The translations under genes and the position numbers were made by a program. From Mycobacterium sp. 1423905.2 (GTDB lineage: Bacteria; Actinomycetota; Actinomycetes; Mycobacteriales; Mycobacteriaceae), in the NCBI RefSeq assembly GCF_001673155.1, contig NZ_LZLE01000256.1, forward strand, positions 1 through 34,440: a stretch of 34,440 bases of DNA, given 5' to 3'. Below are positions 32,872-34,440 of the stretch, one piece after another; positions within the stretch are counted from its first letter, which is position 1, and each line of letters starts with the position of its first letter. The notes beneath the pieces were generated by a model. That model was given only the letters and a program-made list of their open reading frames with translations, ran no database searches and was not told the origin of the DNA.

Positions 32872-32904
32872 CAGTGCGGCCCCGACGACGTCGGGGCCGC
32901 ACTG
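32872..32904. terminator. Strong bidirectional terminator between whiB1 and pdtaS
   Basis: CAGTGCGGCCCCGAC (32872-32886) and its exact reverse complement (32890-32904) form a perfect 15-bp stem with a 3-nt loop. TTGTGT follows on the plus strand. It lies between two convergent genes, so it can serve both. Confidence 0.85.
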
Positions 32905-32917
32905 TTGTGTATAGCGT

Positions 32918-34420
32918 TCACAGCACCAACCGGCCGCGCCGCCCGATCGGCACCCGTAGCACCACATCGGTGCCGCGCTCGCCGCCCTGCCGCATCCCCA
33001 AGGAGCCGTCCAGCTCCGCCGACACCAGCGTCCGCACGATCTGCAGGCCCAGGCTGTCGGACTTCTCCAGACTGAACCCCTCAGGCAAGCCGCGCCCGTC
33101 GTCGTGCACCACGACATCCAGCCAGCGGGCCGAGCGTTCGGCCCGAATGGTCACCGACCCTCCGGCGGCGGCCGGATCGAACGCGTGCTCGATGGCGTTC
33201 TGCACCAACTCGGTAATCACCATGATCAGGGCGGTGGCCCGGTCGGAGTCGAGCACCCCGAGGTCACCGACCCGGTTGATGCGGATGGGCCGGTCCACCG
33301 ACGCGACGTCGTTCATGATCGGCAGGATCCGATCGATCACCTCGTCGAGGTTGACCTGCTCATCGACCGACATGGACAGCGCGTCGTGCACCAGCGCGAT
33401 CGAGGAGACTCGTCGCACCGACTCGATGAGCGCTTCGCGCCCCTCGGCGTTGACGGTCCGGCGAGCCTGCAACCGCAGCAGCGCGGCCACCGTCTGCAGG
33501 TTGTTCTTCACCCGGTGGTGGATCTCGCGGATGGTGGCGTCCTTGGAGATCAGCGCGCGGTCGCGACGTTTGACCTCGGTGACGTCGCGGATCAAAATCG
33601 CGGCGCCGGCGTTCTTGCCGTGCACCACCAACGGCAGCGTGCGCAGCAACACGGTGGCGCCGCCGGCATCGACCTCCATGCGCATGCTGGATCCGCCGGC
33701 CAGCAGACCCAAGATGTGCTCGGCGACTTCCTGCGCTTCGAATGGGTCGGAGATCAGCGGCCGGGTGACCTTGATGAGGTTATGACCCTCCAAGTCGCTG
33801 GTCAGGCCCATCCGGTGATAGGCCGACAACGCGTTCGGGCTGGCATAGGCGACGACGCCGTTGACATCGAGCCGGATGAAGCCGTCCCCGGCCCGGGGGG
33901 TGGAGCGTGACATCGCCACGTCGCCGACGTCGGGGAAAGTGCCCTCGGCGATCATGTGCAGTAAGTCCGTCGCGCAATCGCGGTAGGCGGCCTCCAGATG
34001 ACCGGACATGCGCTCGATGGCCACATCGGTCTGATGCTGGGTGAGCACCGCCACCACTTGCTCGCCGTAGCGGACCGCGGAGGCCTCGACGTGCGGTCCG
34101 GGCAATGCCCAGGACTGGGCGTCGCCGTCTTCGATCTCCCGAACGGCCGCGCCCGTCTCGAACGTCGCGGCCACTAACGGCAGTTCCTCGGCGGCGACCA
34201 CACTGCCCACCGCGTCGGTCTGCAGCACTGTCGGCGCGGTATTCGGCCGGCACTGGGCGACACACACCAGCACGCCGTCGTCGCGTCGCACCCACATCAG
34301 GTAGTCGGCGAAGGACAAGTCGGCAAGCAGCTGCCACTCCCCGACCACCGCGTGCAGGTGGTCAACCGCATTGCCTGGCAGCACCGTGTGCTCGGCCAGC
34401 AGATCACCGAGTGTGGACAT
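32918..34420 (-). CDS. pdtaS: Sensor histidine kinase PdtaS (GAF-PAS-HisKA_2-HATPase)
   Basis: A 500-residue soluble kinase with no membrane segment. A GAF domain is at about 1-150, a PAS domain at about 170-285, a HisKA_2 dimerisation helix with the H-box REIHHRVKNNLQT (His301/302), and an HWE/HisKA_2-type ATPase with TELVQNAIEHAFD, DDGRGLP and SLGLQIVRTL. It phosphorylates the ANTAR-domain response regulator PdtaR, an RNA-binding antiterminator encoded elsewhere. Cys53 and Cys57 in the GAF domain (LVCVAQC) match the residues reported for NO and copper sensing in M. tuberculosis. The ATG at 34420 gives nearly the recalled length (501). Its promoter lies outside the window. Confidence 0.95.
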   Translation of the reverse strand: MSTLGDLLAEHTVLPGNAVDHLHAVVGEWQLLADLSFADYLMWVRRDDGVLVCVAQCRPNTAPTVLQTDAVGSVVAAEELPLVAATFETGAAVREIEDGDAQSWALPGPHVEASAVRYGEQVVAVLTQHQTDVAIERMSGHLEAAYRDCATDLLHMIAEGTFPDVGDVAMSRSTPRAGDGFIRLDVNGVVAYASPNALSAYHRMGLTSDLEGHNLIKVTRPLISDPFEAQEVAEHILGLLAGGSSMRMEVDAGGATVLLRTLPLVVHGKNAGAAILIRDVTEVKRRDRALISKDATIREIHHRVKNNLQTVAALLRLQARRTVNAEGREALIESVRRVSSIALVHDALSMSVDEQVNLDEVIDRILPIMNDVASVDRPIRINRVGDLGVLDSDRATALIMVITELVQNAIEHAFDPAAAGGSVTIRAERSARWLDVVVHDDGRGLPEGFSLEKSDSLGLQIVRTLVSAELDGSLGMRQGGERGTDVVLRVPIGRRGRLVL

Positions 34421-34440
34421 GCAACTACGCGGGCCCGGGG

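Overview
The window is a high-GC stretch of a Mycobacterium chromosome. Gene order and protein sequence match, gene for gene, the M. tuberculosis segment Rv3194c to Rv3220c. It is not M. tuberculosis itself: many residues differ, a PknH-sensor-type lipoprotein gene sits between mrx1 and nudC, and intergenic repeats are present that I do not place in H37Rv. A slow-growing non-tuberculous mycobacterium is the best guess. Homologue names come from memory of the families; no search was run.

Layout. 1-4932: a membrane-anchored PDZ/Lon-type protease (minus) divergent from a zincin-like protein, an orphan TOMM/ThiF-like protein and an ABC1/UbiB kinase-like protein (plus). 4945-5593: whiB7 with its full control region: a WhiB7-type promoter, an Ala-rich 49-codon upstream ORF and a terminator-like attenuator. 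5623-18456: redox and DNA-repair block, with uvrD2, mycoredoxin, a lipoprotein, nudC, a K+ channel subunit, adnB-adnA (helicase-nuclease), lipV and an alkyltransferase-like protein. 18457-23855: a kinase-like protein, moeZ (moeB1), a DUF3152 metzincin-like protein, a TetR regulator, a DUF3107 protein and an MmpS-like membrane protein. 23860-31043: a ferritin-like protein, rhlE, a beta-propeller-like membrane protein, an orphan ParA, gpm2-entC-GNAT with stop/start overlaps, and a small membrane protein. 31351-34420: a diacylglycerol-kinase family protein, whiB1 with its CRP-type promoter and a strong bidirectional terminator, and the sensor kinase pdtaS.

Themes. Two WhiB regulators and a redox sensor kinase sit among repair and redox genes. 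Several genes look leaderless: a TANNNT box lies 6-8 nt upstream of the start codon, and this decides several starts. The non-coding DNA is the least explained part. There are three intergenic long inverted repeats sharing a CTCGGCG end. There are also two tandem hairpin repeats at different loci with different stem sequences but the same architecture, each ending in the -10 box of the adjacent leaderless gene. No tRNA, rRNA, IS element, prophage or CRISPR array was seen.
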